Positions 30,795 to 39,852 of a stretch of 64,000 bases of DNA are shown here, piece by piece. Position 1 is the first letter of the stretch; every line of letters begins with the position of its first letter. This DNA is from Bog-473 sp963800725 (GTDB taxonomy: Bacteria; Actinomycetota; Acidimicrobiia; Acidimicrobiales; RAAP-2): the NCBI GenBank assembly GCA_963800725.1, contig CAWDCE010000021.1, forward strand, positions 1-64,000, in the 5' to 3' direction. The translations under genes were made by a program, and so were the position numbers. A model generated the notes under the pieces. It had not been told where the DNA came from. It saw nothing but the letters and a program-made list of their open reading frames with translations, and did not search any database.

Positions 30795-32260
30795 CGCGCG
30801 GCGGGAGGATCGGCGCGTCGCGCCCGGTTCCGCCGCTCGGGCGGGCCGAACTGGTCTCGTGATACTCCTCTTCGACATTGACGGCCCAGATGTCGTTCTC
30901 GGCGCCGTACATGTTCTCGACGGTCAGCATGGCGGTGTACATCGAGTGGTCCTGATTGTTGTACTTGTGCATGCCGTTTCGCCCGACGGGGTGGACATTG
31001 GGCGCTTCGGTCTCGAGGAACTTGCGGATGGTTTCGACGTTGGCCGCATAGGTGAAGTCGTAATAGGGGTAAGCCTTCGGGACGCGCACCACATAGCCCC
31101 CTTCGACGTCGCCCGGCTCGACCAGACCCAACTGCCCCAGTTCCTTGGTGGCGAGCGCGATCAAGGCATCGTCGGCCATCTCCCAGAGCTCGTCGCCTTC
31201 GAAGACGAAGTACTCGAGTCCGAGACAGGTCCGGCCGTCCTTGACCAGATAGGGCGACCACGAGCCGTAATTCTGGATGCGACCGACCTCGACTTCGGGC
31301 GAATGGATGTAGATCCAATTGTCGGGAAAGCTGCGTGATTCGGGGACGATCAACGCAACGGTCAGGTAATCGCGATAGTGCAGCCCATCGGCGGCGGCGA
31401 TCACTTCGTCGGGGGGCACGGGCCGGATCGAATGGACCAATTCGCGCATCGGCATGGTCGAGATCACGTGGGAGGCGGCCACCTCGTGGTCGGTCCCATC
31501 TTGGGTGTAGGTGACCGAACGGGCCCGACCGCCCTCGACGTGGATCGCCCGCAAAGGCGACGACAGGTGCAGCGTCCCGCCGGCAGCGACGACCTTGTCG
31601 GCGCAGACCTCCCACATCATCCCCGGGCCGAAATTTCGGATATTGGAATTCTTCGATCAGCGTGGTGATCTCGGTCTGATTGCGCTTGGGCAAAATGGCG
31701 TTCATCACGGCCTTGCGCAGGTCGAGGTTCTTGATGCGCTGTGCCGCCCAGTCCGACGGCATCTCAGAGACCTTCACCCCCCACACCTTTTCGGTGTAGG
31801 TCTTGAAGAACGTGCGATAGAGCCGCCAACCGAACCGGGCCACCAGCCAGTTCTCATAATTGGACTCGTCTTTGGGCGGGCGCACCCGCGCCCACAGGTA
31901 GGAGAACCCACAGAGGATCGACTCGAAGAGCCCGAGGTTGCGCAGTGCATTGGTGGCTTTTAGGGGGTAGTCGTAGTACTTGCCCTCATAGAAGATCCGG
32001 CTCATGCGGGGTCGGAGCAAGAAGTCCTCGTCGGGCAGGATCTCGTGCCAGAGTTGCTCGACTTCGTCGACCTTGGTGAAGAATCGGTGCCCGCCCAGAT
32101 CGAATCGCCAACCGTCGCGCAGGACGGTCCGGCTGATGCCGCCCACCACGTCATCGGCCTCGAGAATCACCGGATGGCTGCCCCGCTTGGTCAGCTCGTA
32201 GGCGGCGGTGAGTCCTCCGGGGCCCGCGCCCACGATCACCACCGGTGCTTCTTCAGCCAT
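30784..32260 (-). CDS. FAD-dependent UDP-galactopyranose-mutase-like oxidoreductase, with one frame break
   Basis: Cytosolic flavoprotein related to UDP-galactopyranose mutase and amine-oxidase-type proteins of glycan clusters. The Rossmann start VVIVGAGPGGLTAAYEL (residues 7-23) is followed by VVGGISRTV and FDLGGHRFFTK, the FAD and substrate motifs. LIEEFQYPKFRPG ends at a G run near 31628 where the frame breaks; removing one G gives MMWEVCADKVVAAGG and the rest to 30784, including GLEYFVFEGDELW and the FAD C-terminal segment AMLTVENMYGAEND. About 490 residues joined. A strong ribosome-binding site (GGGAAGGGA) precedes the ATG. The reaction may be sugar ring contraction or an oxidation; unresolved. 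Confidence 0.85.
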
Positions 32261-32306
32261 CAGTTCCCTTCCCTCGCCGTTGAGCCCCCAGCAGGTTATC
32301 GGTTGG

Positions 32307-33440
32307 CTACGGCACGGAGATGTTTAGGAAGGCCAAGAGGGAGTATCCGGCCAGCGCCGCCCCCAAGAGGGCATAGGCGACCCGCTCAGCCCGTGCATCT
32401 TTGATCCAGACCCCCGCAGCCAAGGCGAGGGGGAAGGCGCTGAGGCCGTACCGCTCGAAGGAATCGAGGTTGGCCCCCGACGCCGCCAACGCCAACGTGG
32501 CCGCGGCCAAGACGGTGTAGGGGGCGGCCAGCCGCCGCCAGCACACCGCCAACAGCACCAGCGCCACAATGACCCACGGCACGTGGAGCGCGGTGCCGAC
32601 ATGGTGGTGCAGTACCCCTTTGGCGTCGTCGTACAAAGTGACGAACGGGTCCGACAGACCGCCGTGGTGCCCTGACTGGAGCTGGACGCTGAGCGGGGCC
32701 CACGCATCGCCCGACACGTGGTCGGCCCAACCCAAGAACGCAGCGACACCGAGGAAGGGGGCCAGCACCGCACCAAGACCAGCCGCTCGCTGGCGGGGCC
32801 CGAGGCGCCTCCACCACCGCACCACCTCGACAGCGATCGCCAGCGACAAGAAGACTCCGCTCGGCCGGGCCAACGCCGCCAAGAACCCGAGCAGGGCGGC
32901 CACCGCGAAAGAGGGTCGCTCGGTCCCGCGGCGAATGGCCAAGAAGCACCCGATGGCGAGTACGAGCAACAAAGACTCGGCGTAGCCCATCACCAGCACG
33001 AAGGCGGCCGGGGCCAGACTCAAGAACCAGATGGATCGCCGGGCCACCTCGACACTGCCCGTTTCGCGTCGCGCCAACACAAAGAGCGCCATGGTGGCTA
33101 CATAGGCACCGACGTTGGCGATCAACACCAAAGCGATGCCGTAGCGCTGACCCGGCACCCAACCAAGCATCCGGGTCACCAGCGGCAGGAGCGGAAAGAA
33201 GCGCAGTGACTGATGGCCGAGCGGACCGTAGCCGACCCGGGCAATCGACTCGTACCATCCGGCATCCCATCCGAGGAGACCCTGGTGGACCCGCGCCACC
33301 GTGCCGAGCGAGGCGGGATGGGTTCGATCGACCACGAAATGCGCCAGGCCAAGAGAACCGAGGACCACAACGCGCGCCACGACGAACGGCAGGACCGCTT
33401 CGGTTGTGGGCTGGCGCAAGCGCGCCAAGAGCCGGTTCAT
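32307..33440 (-). CDS. PIG-V-like (GT76-type) membrane mannosyltransferase
   Basis: A 377-residue polytopic protein resembling actinobacterial homologues of the PIG-V mannosyltransferase. It has an early hydrophobic segment, then GLLGWDAGWYESIARVGYG near residue 53, whose W-D-A-x-W/H-Y motif is the family catalytic loop, and SLRFFPLLPLVTRML. Further helices include ANVGAYVATMALFVLARRE and LSLAPAAFVLVMGYAESLLL, the latter also characteristic. It likely adds mannose from polyprenyl-phosphate-mannose on the outer membrane face. Its start overlaps the upstream gene's stop by 4 bases. Confidence 0.83.
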   Translation of the reverse strand: MNRLLARLRQPTTEAVLPFVVARVVVLGSLGLAHFVVDRTHPASLGTVARVHQGLLGWDAGWYESIARVGYGPLGHQSLRFFPLLPLVTRMLGWVPGQRYGIALVLIANVGAYVATMALFVLARRETGSVEVARRSIWFLSLAPAAFVLVMGYAESLLLVLAIGCFLAIRRGTERPSFAVAALLGFLAALARPSGVFLSLAIAVEVVRWWRRLGPRQRAAGLGAVLAPFLGVAAFLGWADHVSGDAWAPLSVQLQSGHHGGLSDPFVTLYDDAKGVLHHHVGTALHVPWVIVALVLLAVCWRRLAAPYTVLAAATLALAASGANLDSFERYGLSAFPLALAAGVWIKDARAERVAYALLGAALAGYSLLAFLNISVP

Positions 33441-35050
33441 CCCGGCGACGAGGAATATTCGGAAAGATTCATTGGCTCGTAATAGGTCATCGGATCGCCT
33501 ATCACTTTTTGGTTGGTGGCCGTCGCACCCTCGCCCAGAAGCGAGGCCAAAGTTTCACACTTATTCCCGAACGTCATGTAGCCCGGCTGCCAGACGAGCC
33601 AGATCCGATGTTTGGTGCCCGCCGCCTCTTCGAGTTTCTCGGCAAACTTCGTCGGCTGGGCGGCGTTGACCGCGTCGGCATAGTCCACCCAATCGACGAA
33701 CTGCGGCCCGATGCCACGTGGGAACGTCACCATCTTGTATTGCGCCGGGTCCGAAACCACCCGGTAGGTGGCGGGGCCAAGCTGGTCGGGACAAAACGCG
33801 ACGATGTCGCCCGGTTTGGCCTCCGCTTTGAGGACGGCCGCGACCTTCGGAGCTTGGGTGCGCTGCGAATGCACGCTTTGGACCGAGATGAACAAACTCG
33901 TGGCGACGGCGATGCTCAAGAAGATCACCCGGCCGGGCGCATTCAACAATGTGGCGGTGCCGAGCGCCACCAAGAGCATGAAGGGGAAGAAGATCACCGA
34001 GGCATAGCGCGATGAGAAGGCACTCGAGGTGACCAACCCACCCGCAATGGCGGCGAAGAGGGTTGCAAACGTCACGATACCGATGCCCCGGCCGGCCGGG
34101 CGGGTGTGCAGATCCAACTCGACCAGCCGCCCGCTGATACCGACCCCGAAGAGCGCCAGCGCCGCCAGGGCGAAATAGATCAGGGTCAACAAGCGGCCCT
34201 GGTTGGTCGAGATCGTTGACAGCGACCCCTGGTTGAAGGTGAATCCGGTCAGGGCGTCGACGATGCCGGCGAAGTTGGTCGGCGTGGCCCACGGTGTACC
34301 GGTGTGCTTGGACTGATAGAGAAAAGTCGGGATCCACGGGACGAAAGCCAGGCTCCCGACGGCGACTGCGATCAGACTCGGCACCGAGCGTCGCCACTCA
34401 GTGGAGTCGTGATGACGGTACCGGGTCCAAAGGATCGAAACGAGCAACCACGCGCCGACCACCGCAACGAGATAGACACACCAGTACTGCGAATAAAGCA
34501 GCGCAGCAGTCACGACCGCGATGGCGATCAGGTTCCCCGGCCGCGGTTGCGTCCGCGCCCGCTGCAGGGCGAGCATGCCGAGACCCGTCAACAACATGAC
34601 CAAGGCGTACATGCGCGCCTCGGTCGAGTAGTACACGGCGAACGGAGCGCACGCGAAGAGGACGGCGGCGGACCAGCCCACCATCTTTCCCCCGAGGCGA
34701 CGACCGACGAAGTACGCAACGGGAATGGTGGCGACGCCGATGACTCCTGACAACGACCGGACGGCGACGTCTGAATGACCAAAGACCAACATCCAAAAAT
34801 GCAACAGGTAATAAAAGAGTGGGGGTGCCCCGTCCTGCTTGAGATGACTCGGTATCTCGTGCAGAGGGAGTCCGGCGATATTGACGGTGAGGGCCTCGTC
34901 GAGCCAGAGCGCTGAGGGGGTCCAAAATCGCAAGACCACTCCGACGGCCAGCGCAACGCCGATTCCGATAGCCACGACGACGCGTAGGCGCCCCGTCAAG
35001 GGCGCGACCTGGTAATAATCTCGCGAGACCGGTTCAGACATCCGGCGCAT
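33437..35050 (-). CDS. GT39/ArnT-like membrane glycosyltransferase
   Basis: A 537-residue polytopic protein. Near residue 48 the first external loop has ALWLDEALTVNIAGLPLHEI, and near residue 75 GAPPLFYYLLHFWMLVFGHSDVAVR, the acidic and PP-x-YY patterns of GT39-type dolichyl/polyprenyl-phosphate-mannose transferases. YYSTEARMYALVMLLT near residue 145 is also typical. About eleven helices are followed by a soluble C-terminal domain of about 150 residues (PGDIVAFCPDQLGPATYRV), which should be extracytoplasmic. Start could be the ATG at 35050 or the one 4 codons on. Coupled to the PIG-V-like gene. Confidence 0.85.
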   Translation of the reverse strand: MRRMSEPVSRDYYQVAPLTGRLRVVVAIGIGVALAVGVVLRFWTPSALWLDEALTVNIAGLPLHEIPSHLKQDGAPPLFYYLLHFWMLVFGHSDVAVRSLSGVIGVATIPVAYFVGRRLGGKMVGWSAAVLFACAPFAVYYSTEARMYALVMLLTGLGMLALQRARTQPRPGNLIAIAVVTAALLYSQYWCVYLVAVVGAWLLVSILWTRYRHHDSTEWRRSVPSLIAVAVGSLAFVPWIPTFLYQSKHTGTPWATPTNFAGIVDALTGFTFNQGSLSTISTNQGRLLTLIYFALAALALFGVGISGRLVELDLHTRPAGRGIGIVTFATLFAAIAGGLVTSSAFSSRYASVIFFPFMLLVALGTATLLNAPGRVIFLSIAVATSLFISVQSVHSQRTQAPKVAAVLKAEAKPGDIVAFCPDQLGPATYRVVSDPAQYKMVTFPRGIGPQFVDWVDYADAVNAAQPTKFAEKLEEAAGTKHRIWLVWQPGYMTFGNKCETLASLLGEGATATNQKVIGDPMTYYEPMNLSEYSSSPG

Positions 35051-35120
35051 CGTAGGACACCCGGGTTAGGCTCATGCGCCACCCGGGGGGCGCACATAAC
35101 GGGGAGGGAGGGCCAGCAGC

Positions 35121-36068
35121 GTGGGCAAGTACGTGGCGAAGAGGGTGGTGCTCCTCATCATCATCATCTTCTTTGTCTCGGTGGCCTCCTTCTTCCTGGT
35201 CCACCTGCTCCCGGGCAACCCGACCGTCACCATCTTGGGGCCCAACGACACCGCCGCCAACGCGGCTGCGCTCAACCATCAGCTGGGCCTCGATAAGCCG
35301 TTGATCCAGCAATACTGGATATGGATCGGCCACGTGTTCCAAGGCAATTTCGGCCAATCCTTCACCACCCACCAGTCGACATGGACCATCATCAAGCAGT
35401 CCTTCCCGATCGACGTGGAACTGATCGTGATCTCCCAGCTGATGGCTTTCGCGGTGGCCCTGCCGATGGCCATGAAAGCTTCCCGTCGGCCCAATCGACT
35501 CTTCGATCAGTTCTCCAACAGCACCACGTTCGGTATGTTGGCGATGCCGCCCTTCGTGATCGCCCCAGTCCTCGTACTCATCTTCGCGGTCCACTGGCAC
35601 GTCTTTCCGGGTCCCGCCTCCTATGTCCCATTGACCCAGAACGTGTGGTCGAACCTGCACACCATGCTCTTGCCCTCCATCGTCCTCGCGCTCGGGTCGG
35701 TCGTGGTCTACTTCCGACTGCTGCGCAACGATCTGATTTCGACGCTCCAAGAGGACTTCATCACCATGGCCCGCTCCAAAGGACTCTCCGATCGCCGCAT
35801 CATGTGGCGCCATGCCTTCCGGCCCTCTTCGGTGTCACTTCTCGCCTCGGCGGGTATCACCATCGGCGGGTTGATCGCGGGCACCTTGGTCGTCGAAAGC
35901 CTCTTGCAGTTGCCCGGGATTGGCTACCAGCTCATTTCGAGCATCAACCAGGATGACTACACCGTCGTACAGGGCATGGCCCTGTTTATCGCGGTCGTCG
36001 TCGTGTTGATCAACTTCTGTTTTGACTTCCTCTTCACCGTTGTCGATCCGAGGATTGCCCGTGACTGA
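35121..36068 (+). CDS. dppB: Peptide/nickel ABC transporter permease, DppB type
   Basis: First permease of an importer for peptides or metal chelates. The 315-residue protein has an N-terminal helix (VVLLIIIIFFVSVASFFLVHLLPGNP), the DppB-specific segment LDKPLIQQYWIWIGHVFQGNFGQSF, and five more helices. The cytosolic EAA loop that docks the ATPase is DFITMARSKGLSDRRIMWRHAFRP near residue 213. The GTG start at 35121 is preceded by a purine-rich GGGAGGGAGGG site. It leads dppBCDF, whose genes overlap by 4-8 bases. The solute-binding protein is missing from this operon. Confidence 0.93.
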   Translation: MGKYVAKRVVLLIIIIFFVSVASFFLVHLLPGNPTVTILGPNDTAANAAALNHQLGLDKPLIQQYWIWIGHVFQGNFGQSFTTHQSTWTIIKQSFPIDVELIVISQLMAFAVALPMAMKASRRPNRLFDQFSNSTTFGMLAMPPFVIAPVLVLIFAVHWHVFPGPASYVPLTQNVWSNLHTMLLPSIVLALGSVVVYFRLLRNDLISTLQEDFITMARSKGLSDRRIMWRHAFRPSSVSLLASAGITIGGLIAGTLVVESLLQLPGIGYQLISSINQDDYTVVQGMALFIAVVVVLINFCFDFLFTVVDPRIARD

Positions 36069-36978
36069 CCTCATCTCTCCCGATGCCGCACCGCTCATGC
36101 CCGGCATGGCCGCGAGCGCAATCGACGAAGAAGGGGACCCGACCAAGAAGAAGCTCGGGGTGTTCTTTTGGATCTGTTCGGGTTGGATCGCCCTGGTCAT
36201 CATCTTGGCCATCATCGCCAACCTGCTCCCACTCCCCAATCCGACGTTCCAGAACTACTCCGCCCCGCAGAACGCCGGCCCGGCCTTGGGGCACCTTTTG
36301 GGCACCGACGATCTCAACCGCGACATTTTGAGCCGGCTCATCTTCGGCGCCCGGGTCTCCCTCGTCGTCGGATTCGGCGGCACATTGATCGGCATGATCC
36401 TCGGCGGGATTCCCGCCATGATCTCTGCCTACCGCAGGGGCCGGACCGACACCTTCCTCAACACGGTCTCCTACGTGTTCTTGGCCTTCCCCATCATCGT
36501 GGCGTTGATCGTCATCATCACGTTCTGGGGCCGAGAGCTGTGGAAGATCACCCTGATCATCGGCATCTCGAGTGCGCCGCTCATCTACCGGGTGATCCGG
36601 GCTTCGACCCTCTCGTATGCGACGCGTGACTTCGTGCTCGCCGCCAAGGCCCTCGGGGCCAGCGACCGGCGCATCTTGGCCCGCGAGATCCTGCCCAACA
36701 TCTTGCCCACTGTCGTCTCCTTCGGGCTCATCGCAGTCGCCACCTTGATTGTGACAGAGGGCACGTTGGCCTTCCTTGGGCTCTCGGTCGCCCCACCCAC
36801 GCCGAGCTGGGGCAACATGCTCTACGAGGGTTCCACCCTCTTGTCGGGTGGCAAGGGGCAGAACAATCCGTGGCTGGTCATCTTCCCCGCCACCGCCATG
36901 TTCTTGCTGTTGTTCTGTTTGAACGTCGTGGCCGACAAACTCCGTTCCCAGTTCGATGTGACCGAGGTGAAGCTATGA
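36061..36978 (+). CDS. dppC: Peptide/nickel ABC transporter permease, DppC type
   Basis: Second permease of the importer. The preferred GTG at 36061 overlaps the dppB stop by 8 bases and gives about 305 residues. A 35-residue cytosolic lead precedes the first helix. HLLGTDDLNRDILSRLIFGARVSL (about residues 78-101) is the family hallmark, followed by VGFGGTLIGMILGGIPAMISAYR. The EAA loop is YATRDFVLAAKALGASDRRILAREILPN. The last helix is followed by DKLRSQFDVTEVKL. It ends with ATGA overlap to dppD. Confidence 0.93.
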   Translation: MTDLISPDAAPLMPGMAASAIDEEGDPTKKKLGVFFWICSGWIALVIILAIIANLLPLPNPTFQNYSAPQNAGPALGHLLGTDDLNRDILSRLIFGARVSLVVGFGGTLIGMILGGIPAMISAYRRGRTDTFLNTVSYVFLAFPIIVALIVIITFWGRELWKITLIIGISSAPLIYRVIRASTLSYATRDFVLAAKALGASDRRILAREILPNILPTVVSFGLIAVATLIVTEGTLAFLGLSVAPPTPSWGNMLYEGSTLLSGGKGQNNPWLVIFPATAMFLLLFCLNVVADKLRSQFDVTEVKL

Positions 36979-37982
36979 GCCGACTGCTCGAGGTCGACGA
37001 TCTGCGCGTGAGTTTCTCCACCCCGCGCGGTGACGTCAAGGCCGTCCAGGGGGTCTCGCTCGAGTTGGATCAGGGCAAGACGCTCGGCATCGTCGGCGAG
37101 TCGGGCTCGGGCAAGACGGTGCTCTCACGCGCCATCATGGGACTGCTTCCCAAGGGTTCGGCCACCCAATCGGGCTCGGTGCGCTACGAGGGCCAAGAGA
37201 TCCTCAACGCGCCGGATGCGGACTTGCGCAAACTCTGGGGCACCCACATCGCCATGGTGTTCCAAGACCCGATGACCTCCCTCAATCCGGTCTTGCGGAT
37301 CGGGCACCAGATCATGGAACCGCTCAAGCTGCACCTCGACCTCGATCGCGCCGAGGCCAAAGAGACGGCCATCTCGCTGCTCACCCAGGTCGGCATCCCT
37401 TCCCCCGAAGAACGCCTCGATGCTTATCCGAACCACCTCTCGGGCGGCATGCGCCAACGCGTGGTGATCGCCATCGCCCTCGCATGTGCGCCACGGCTCT
37501 TGATGGCCGACGAACCCACCACCGGGCTTGACGTCACCGTCCAGGCCCAGATCCTCGACCTCTTGGCCACCTTGCAACGGGACCGCCAGATGGGGATGAT
37601 CCTGGTCACCCACGACCTCGGCGTCGTGGCGACCAGGGCGGACGAGATCATTGTGATGTACGCGGGCAACGTGGTGGAGCGGGCGCCGACCAAGGTGCTG
37701 TTCTCCCAGATGGCCATGCCTTACACCGAGGCCTTGCTCCGGTCGACCCCGCGCCTGGCCAACCCGAGTCACACCCGCCTCGTCACCATCGAGGGGCGGC
37801 CACCTGACCTCAGCGCTCCGCCACCGGGCTGCCCGTTCGCCCCCCGCTGCCCCTACGCACGGGACAAGTGCCGGGTCGAGAAACCCCCGCTCGTCGCGAG
37901 CAGCGTGCCCGGGCACAGCTACGCGTGCTGGTTCCCCCTCGGTGACCAGACACGGCGCGACCAACCCGCAGGTGTCGCATGA
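36975..37982 (+). CDS. dppD: Peptide/nickel ABC transporter ATPase, DppD type
   Basis: First ATPase of the importer, 335 residues, from the ATG at 36975 overlapping the dppC stop. Walker A GESGSGKTV near residue 40, Q loop MVFQDPMTSLNPV, signature HLSGGMRQRV near 157, Walker B LLMADEPTTGLDV and the H loop LVTHDLGVVATRAD are present. The oligopeptide-type C-terminal extension carries a Cys set (GCPFAPRCPYARDKC near 277-291), which in this family can bind an iron-sulfur cluster. Overlaps dppF by 4 bases. Confidence 0.95.
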   Translation: MSRLLEVDDLRVSFSTPRGDVKAVQGVSLELDQGKTLGIVGESGSGKTVLSRAIMGLLPKGSATQSGSVRYEGQEILNAPDADLRKLWGTHIAMVFQDPMTSLNPVLRIGHQIMEPLKLHLDLDRAEAKETAISLLTQVGIPSPEERLDAYPNHLSGGMRQRVVIAIALACAPRLLMADEPTTGLDVTVQAQILDLLATLQRDRQMGMILVTHDLGVVATRADEIIVMYAGNVVERAPTKVLFSQMAMPYTEALLRSTPRLANPSHTRLVTIEGRPPDLSAPPPGCPFAPRCPYARDKCRVEKPPLVASSVPGHSYACWFPLGDQTRRDQPAGVA

Positions 37983-38944
37983 GCGATCAAGCCTCCTCTT
38001 TGCTCAGCGTCCGAGACCTCCACGTCTCGTTCACCAAGAGCGGCGCGACGGTCCAGGCGGTGGCCGGCATCAGCTTCGATCTGCACGAAGGGGAGACCCT
38101 CGGGCTGGTCGGCGAGTCGGGTTGCGGTAAGTCGACCACCGGACGGGCCATCATCCAGGTGGAGCGGGCCACGTCGGGGCGAATTACTTTTGGCGACATC
38201 GAGTTGACCGACCTCGACCGATCCCAGTTGCGGACGTTGCGCACCAAGGTCCAGATGATCTTCCAGGATCCGATCTCCTCACTCAACCCGCGCCGGCGCA
38301 TCCGCGACATCGTGGCCGAACCACTCAACATCTGGCGGATCGGCACCAAAGAGGAGCGTCGCACCACCGCAGATGCCATGCTCGAATCGGTGGGCATCGA
38401 CCCCTCCGTCTCTGGTGACCGCCGACCTCGTGAATTCTCCGGCGGCCAGTGCCAGCGCATCAGCATCGCCCGAGCCTTGGTGCTCCAACCCCAGCTCTTG
38501 GTCTGCGACGAGATCGTCTCGGCACTCGACGTCTCGGTGCAGGCCCAGATCCTCAACCTCCTCGAAGATCTGAAGAAGGAGTACAACCTCACGGTCCTCT
38601 TCATCGCCCACGACCTGGCCGTCGTGAAGAACGTGAGTGACCGTGTGGCGGTGATGTACCTCGGTCGGCTCTGCGAGATCGCGCCGTCCGACGTGCTCTA
38701 CGAGGCACCGGCCCATCACTACACCGCGGCCCTTCTGTCGGCCGCGGTCGAACCGGACCCCGAAGCGACCCACACCCAGGTGGTCCTCGGCGGCGAGCCG
38801 CCCAGCCCGATCAATCCCCCCTCTGGATGTCGTTTCCGCACCCGGTGCCCGCGAGCAGAACAGCGCTGCGCGGACGAGGTGCCCGAATTGCGTGAGATTG
38901 CACCCGGACACCAGGTGGCCTGCCACTTCCCGCTGGTCGGCTGA
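37979..38944 (+). CDS. dppF: Peptide/nickel ABC transporter ATPase, DppF type
   Basis: Second ATPase of the importer, 321 residues. Walker A GESGCGKSTTGRAI near residue 43, Q loop MIFQDPISSLNPR, signature EFSGGQCQRISIARAL near 148, Walker B LLVCDEIVSALDVSVQ and H loop FIAHDLAVVKNVSDRV are all present. The C-terminal oligopeptide extension has SGCRFRTRCPRAEQRC, a Cys pattern like that in DppD. ATGA overlap with dppD. Intact. Confidence 0.95.
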   Translation: MSDQASSLLSVRDLHVSFTKSGATVQAVAGISFDLHEGETLGLVGESGCGKSTTGRAIIQVERATSGRITFGDIELTDLDRSQLRTLRTKVQMIFQDPISSLNPRRRIRDIVAEPLNIWRIGTKEERRTTADAMLESVGIDPSVSGDRRPREFSGGQCQRISIARALVLQPQLLVCDEIVSALDVSVQAQILNLLEDLKKEYNLTVLFIAHDLAVVKNVSDRVAVMYLGRLCEIAPSDVLYEAPAHHYTAALLSAAVEPDPEATHTQVVLGGEPPSPINPPSGCRFRTRCPRAEQRCADEVPELREIAPGHQVACHFPLVG

Positions 38945-38959
38945 GCACACACATTCGAC

Positions 38960-39849
38960 GTGGGTCCGGCTCGCTCGAAGGCAATCAGACGCCTGGCGGT
39001 TGCGGCATCGGCGCGCTATCCCGACCTGCGCGAAGACTGGCCGCTGCTGCGCCAGGCCCTCGGTGATCTCGGGATCACCGCAAACACGGCGGTGTGGAGT
39101 GACCCCGACGTGGCGTGGGAGGAATACGACCTCGTTGTGGCCATTGGTGCATGGGACAACATCCATCGACCCGAGGAATATTTGGCCTGGGTGGACCGGT
39201 GCGCAGCCCAGGTGCGCATTGTCAACTCGCCCGCCACATTGCGCTGGAACCTCGACAAACGTTACCTCGGAGAGCTCAGCGACCACGGCGTGGCCACCGT
39301 GCGGACGCGATGGCTGACCAAAGGAGATCCATTTACCCGCAGCGATTTGGCCGGCGAGATCGTGGTCAAGCCGACCATCTCGGGCGGCGGATTCCAAAGC
39401 GCCCGCTACCGCGCCGACGAGTACCCCGCTGCGCTCAGCCATATTGAGGCCCTGCGCCAACGCGGTCGCGACGTCATGGTGCAGCCCTATGTGGCCTCAG
39501 TCGATCGACTCGGCGAAGTGGACCTCATCTTTCTCGGTGGCGAATTCAGCCATGCAATAGCTAAATCACCGCTGCTCCACCACGACGTCGGGCCCAAAGA
39601 CGGCCTCTTCGAACTGGCAAAGATCGCGCCGATCACCCCGACGGGCGAACAGCGCTCTGTCCGCGGGGCGCCTTGGCAATCGCCGAAAAGCGCCTCGGTC
39701 CGACGTCGTATGCCCGCGTCGACCTGGTCACCCTCGACGACGGTTCACCCGCGGTGCTCGAACTCGAGTTGCTCGACCCCGCCCTGTACTTCGAGACCGC
39801 TCCAGCTGGCGCCATCACCTTCGCCGAGCACCTGGCCCAGCTGTGCTGA
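38960..39849 (+). CDS. ATP-grasp enzyme, with one frame break near the C-terminus
   Basis: A protein of about 296 residues of the ATP-grasp superfamily (ligases that join a carboxylate to an amine or thiol). The N-terminal part has DVAWEEYDLVVAIGAWDNIHRPEEYLAW. The ATP-grasp core has LRWNLDKRYLGELS, EIVVKPTISGGGFQSARY near residue 134 and VMVQPYVASVDRLGEVDLIFLGGEFSHAI near 170. The frame breaks near 39670 in a GCGGGGCG run; the next frame continues LAIAEKRLGPTSYARVDLVTLDDGSPAVLELELLDPALYF, with the metal-binding Glu-Leu-Leu-Asp-Pro, to the TGA at 39849. A bit downstream of dppF on the same strand; a link to the transported substrate is possible but unproven. Confidence 0.8.
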
Positions 39850-39852
39850 GGA

